A DNA stretch of 32,351 bases from Candidatus Peribacteria bacterium RIFCSPHIGHO2_02_FULL_53_20. GTDB lineage: Bacteria > Patescibacteriota > Gracilibacteria > Peribacterales > Peribacteraceae. The notes under the pieces are model-generated. The model saw only the letters and a list, made by a program, of their open reading frames with translations, made no database searches and was not told where the DNA came from. The DNA is taken from contig MFXW01000029.1 of NCBI GenBank assembly GCA_001787585.1, positions 9,327 to 41,677 of the forward strand, read 5' to 3'. Shown piece after piece: positions 31,282 to 32,351 of the stretch (position 1 is the stretch's first letter; the number at the start of each line of letters is the position of its first letter). The position numbers and the translations under genes were made by a program.

Positions 31282-32156
31282 ACACCCAATATCATCATTG
31301 AAAGTGCCAGATATTTTTTCCAAAGATTCAAAAAGACTTGGGTGTCATACTTAACTTTAAAAAATGAAACAATCAGTAAGCCAATAATAAATGTAAAACC
31401 CGGCATTGTTGTTTCTACTGCTGCAACGAGTGAAGGAATGCCTTCTTGAATAGATTTTTGCGCAAATGCCAAAGCTGCAAGGTTTATAATTTCTATACAA
31501 ATAAATAATTTAAATGAAGAATTTAACAAACCACTTCTGATAGCTAAGACAGATCTTACTTTTGTAAAAATAAGAGGGATCACACCGACTAAAATAATAC
31601 CACAAGTTAGTAGAGTGAATCCGGTAACGTATTGAGTATTTTCATATACAAAATCTTGAATAAGATAGGAAATAGCTTGAAGCAATGAAGCTCCAACCAT
31701 AAAAATGAAGGCAGATGTTCGTGTCTCTAAATTATGATCAGAAAGCAGCATCATATTAGATGCAAAAATTAAAATAACGATTCCAATATATTGGTAAGGT
31801 GTAAGTATATTTCCAAATATTGAAAAACTAAGAATTGGTAAAATTGCTGGAATAATATTCCAGTAGGCAGCAACAATTCCTGCGTTGGTGTTCGCAAGCG
31901 CATTAAAATAAAGTAGCTGGCTGATTTGTATAAGGATTCCAGCACCGATGGCCAATAACATTATTGAGTTACTCGGCCATTCCCATCCTATTATTGGCAA
32001 AACAAAAGGTAACGGTGCAATGACTACAAGCGACGCAACAGCACTTGTAATAACACCTATCCAAGGTCTTTCAAAAATCTCGTCAATGCAATATTCATCG
32101 AGCAAATGTACAACCGCAAAACAGACAGCAGCAGCCAGCGCTAGGAATACCCACAT
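31266..32156 (-). CDS. EamA/DMT-family membrane transporter
   Basis: About 10 TM helices; NALANTNAGIVAAYWNIIPAILPILSFSIFGNILTPYQYIGIVILIFAS; TGtTATATT box 6 nt upstream of ATG. Confidence 0.85.
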   Translation of the reverse strand: MWVFLALAAAVCFAVVHLLDEYCIDEIFERPWIGVITSAVASLVVIAPLPFVLPIIGWEWPSNSIMLLAIGAGILIQISQLLYFNALANTNAGIVAAYWNIIPAILPILSFSIFGNILTPYQYIGIVILIFASNMMLLSDHNLETRTSAFIFMVGASLLQAISYLIQDFVYENTQYVTGFTLLTCGIILVGVIPLIFTKVRSVLAIRSGLLNSSFKLFICIEIINLAALAFAQKSIQEGIPSLVAAVETTMPGFTFIIGLLIVSFFKVKYDTQVFLNLWKKYLALSMMILGVYLVS

Positions 32157-32262
32157 ACTAGAAATATAACATTTTTTAGAAAAAATACAAACATCATTAA
32201 AAATCCATTATTAATGCAATAATGGCGTGCAATAGTCATTTTGGCATTTGCTGCGTACCACA

Positions 32263-32351
32263 ATGCACCGACCCGTACCCCCAAATCAACTCCCTGCAGT
32301 CGATTCCAATAACCTCTCTTTCGGGGAAGCTTTTTGCCAAAACCCCCAAAG
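32263..32351 (+). CDS. Possible 5' end of a truncated CDS
   Basis: Open frame from ATG to window end: MHRPVPPNQLPAVDSNNLSFGEAFCQNPQ. Too short to confirm. Confidence 0.2.
   Translation, partial: MHRPVPPNQLPAVDSNNLSFGEAFCQNPQ

Overview
Bacterial chromosomal window with no phage, IS or CRISPR signature. Gene style suggests a Patescibacteria/CPR-type genome, possibly Peribacteria-like; this is an inference I could not test. Confident genes: GT2 glycosyltransferase, four large multi-TM GT-C-like glycosyltransferases, ftsH, purB, a secreted or membrane SNase-like nuclease, tRNA-Leu(GAG), two DMT/EamA transporters, an RHH/RelE-type toxin-antitoxin pair, a Rel/SpoT-family enzyme, a TPR/GT-C protein, ligA, pilT, a GNAT and a sensor histidine kinase. 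Main points for follow-up: (1) a two-gene block (15381-20289) pairing a very divergent SF2-helicase-like protein with a 742-aa protein carrying HTH-like segments; (2) a TrmB-like HTH protein fused to two membrane-anchored sensor domains, next to a histidine kinase carrying a third copy, each copy with an EF-hand-like loop; (3) palindromic repeat DNA inserted in frame inside ligA; (4) a repeated -10 box/5-8 nt/start codon arrangement at many genes, suggesting leaderless transcription and pointing to one possible ATT start; (5) a relic of a second pilT 3' end behind the GNAT gene; (6) a Rel/SpoT enzyme with an apparently degenerate hydrolase site; (7) a nested palindromic repeat element at 740-979. 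All calls come from reading the sequence and the supplied ORF track; no database search was run.
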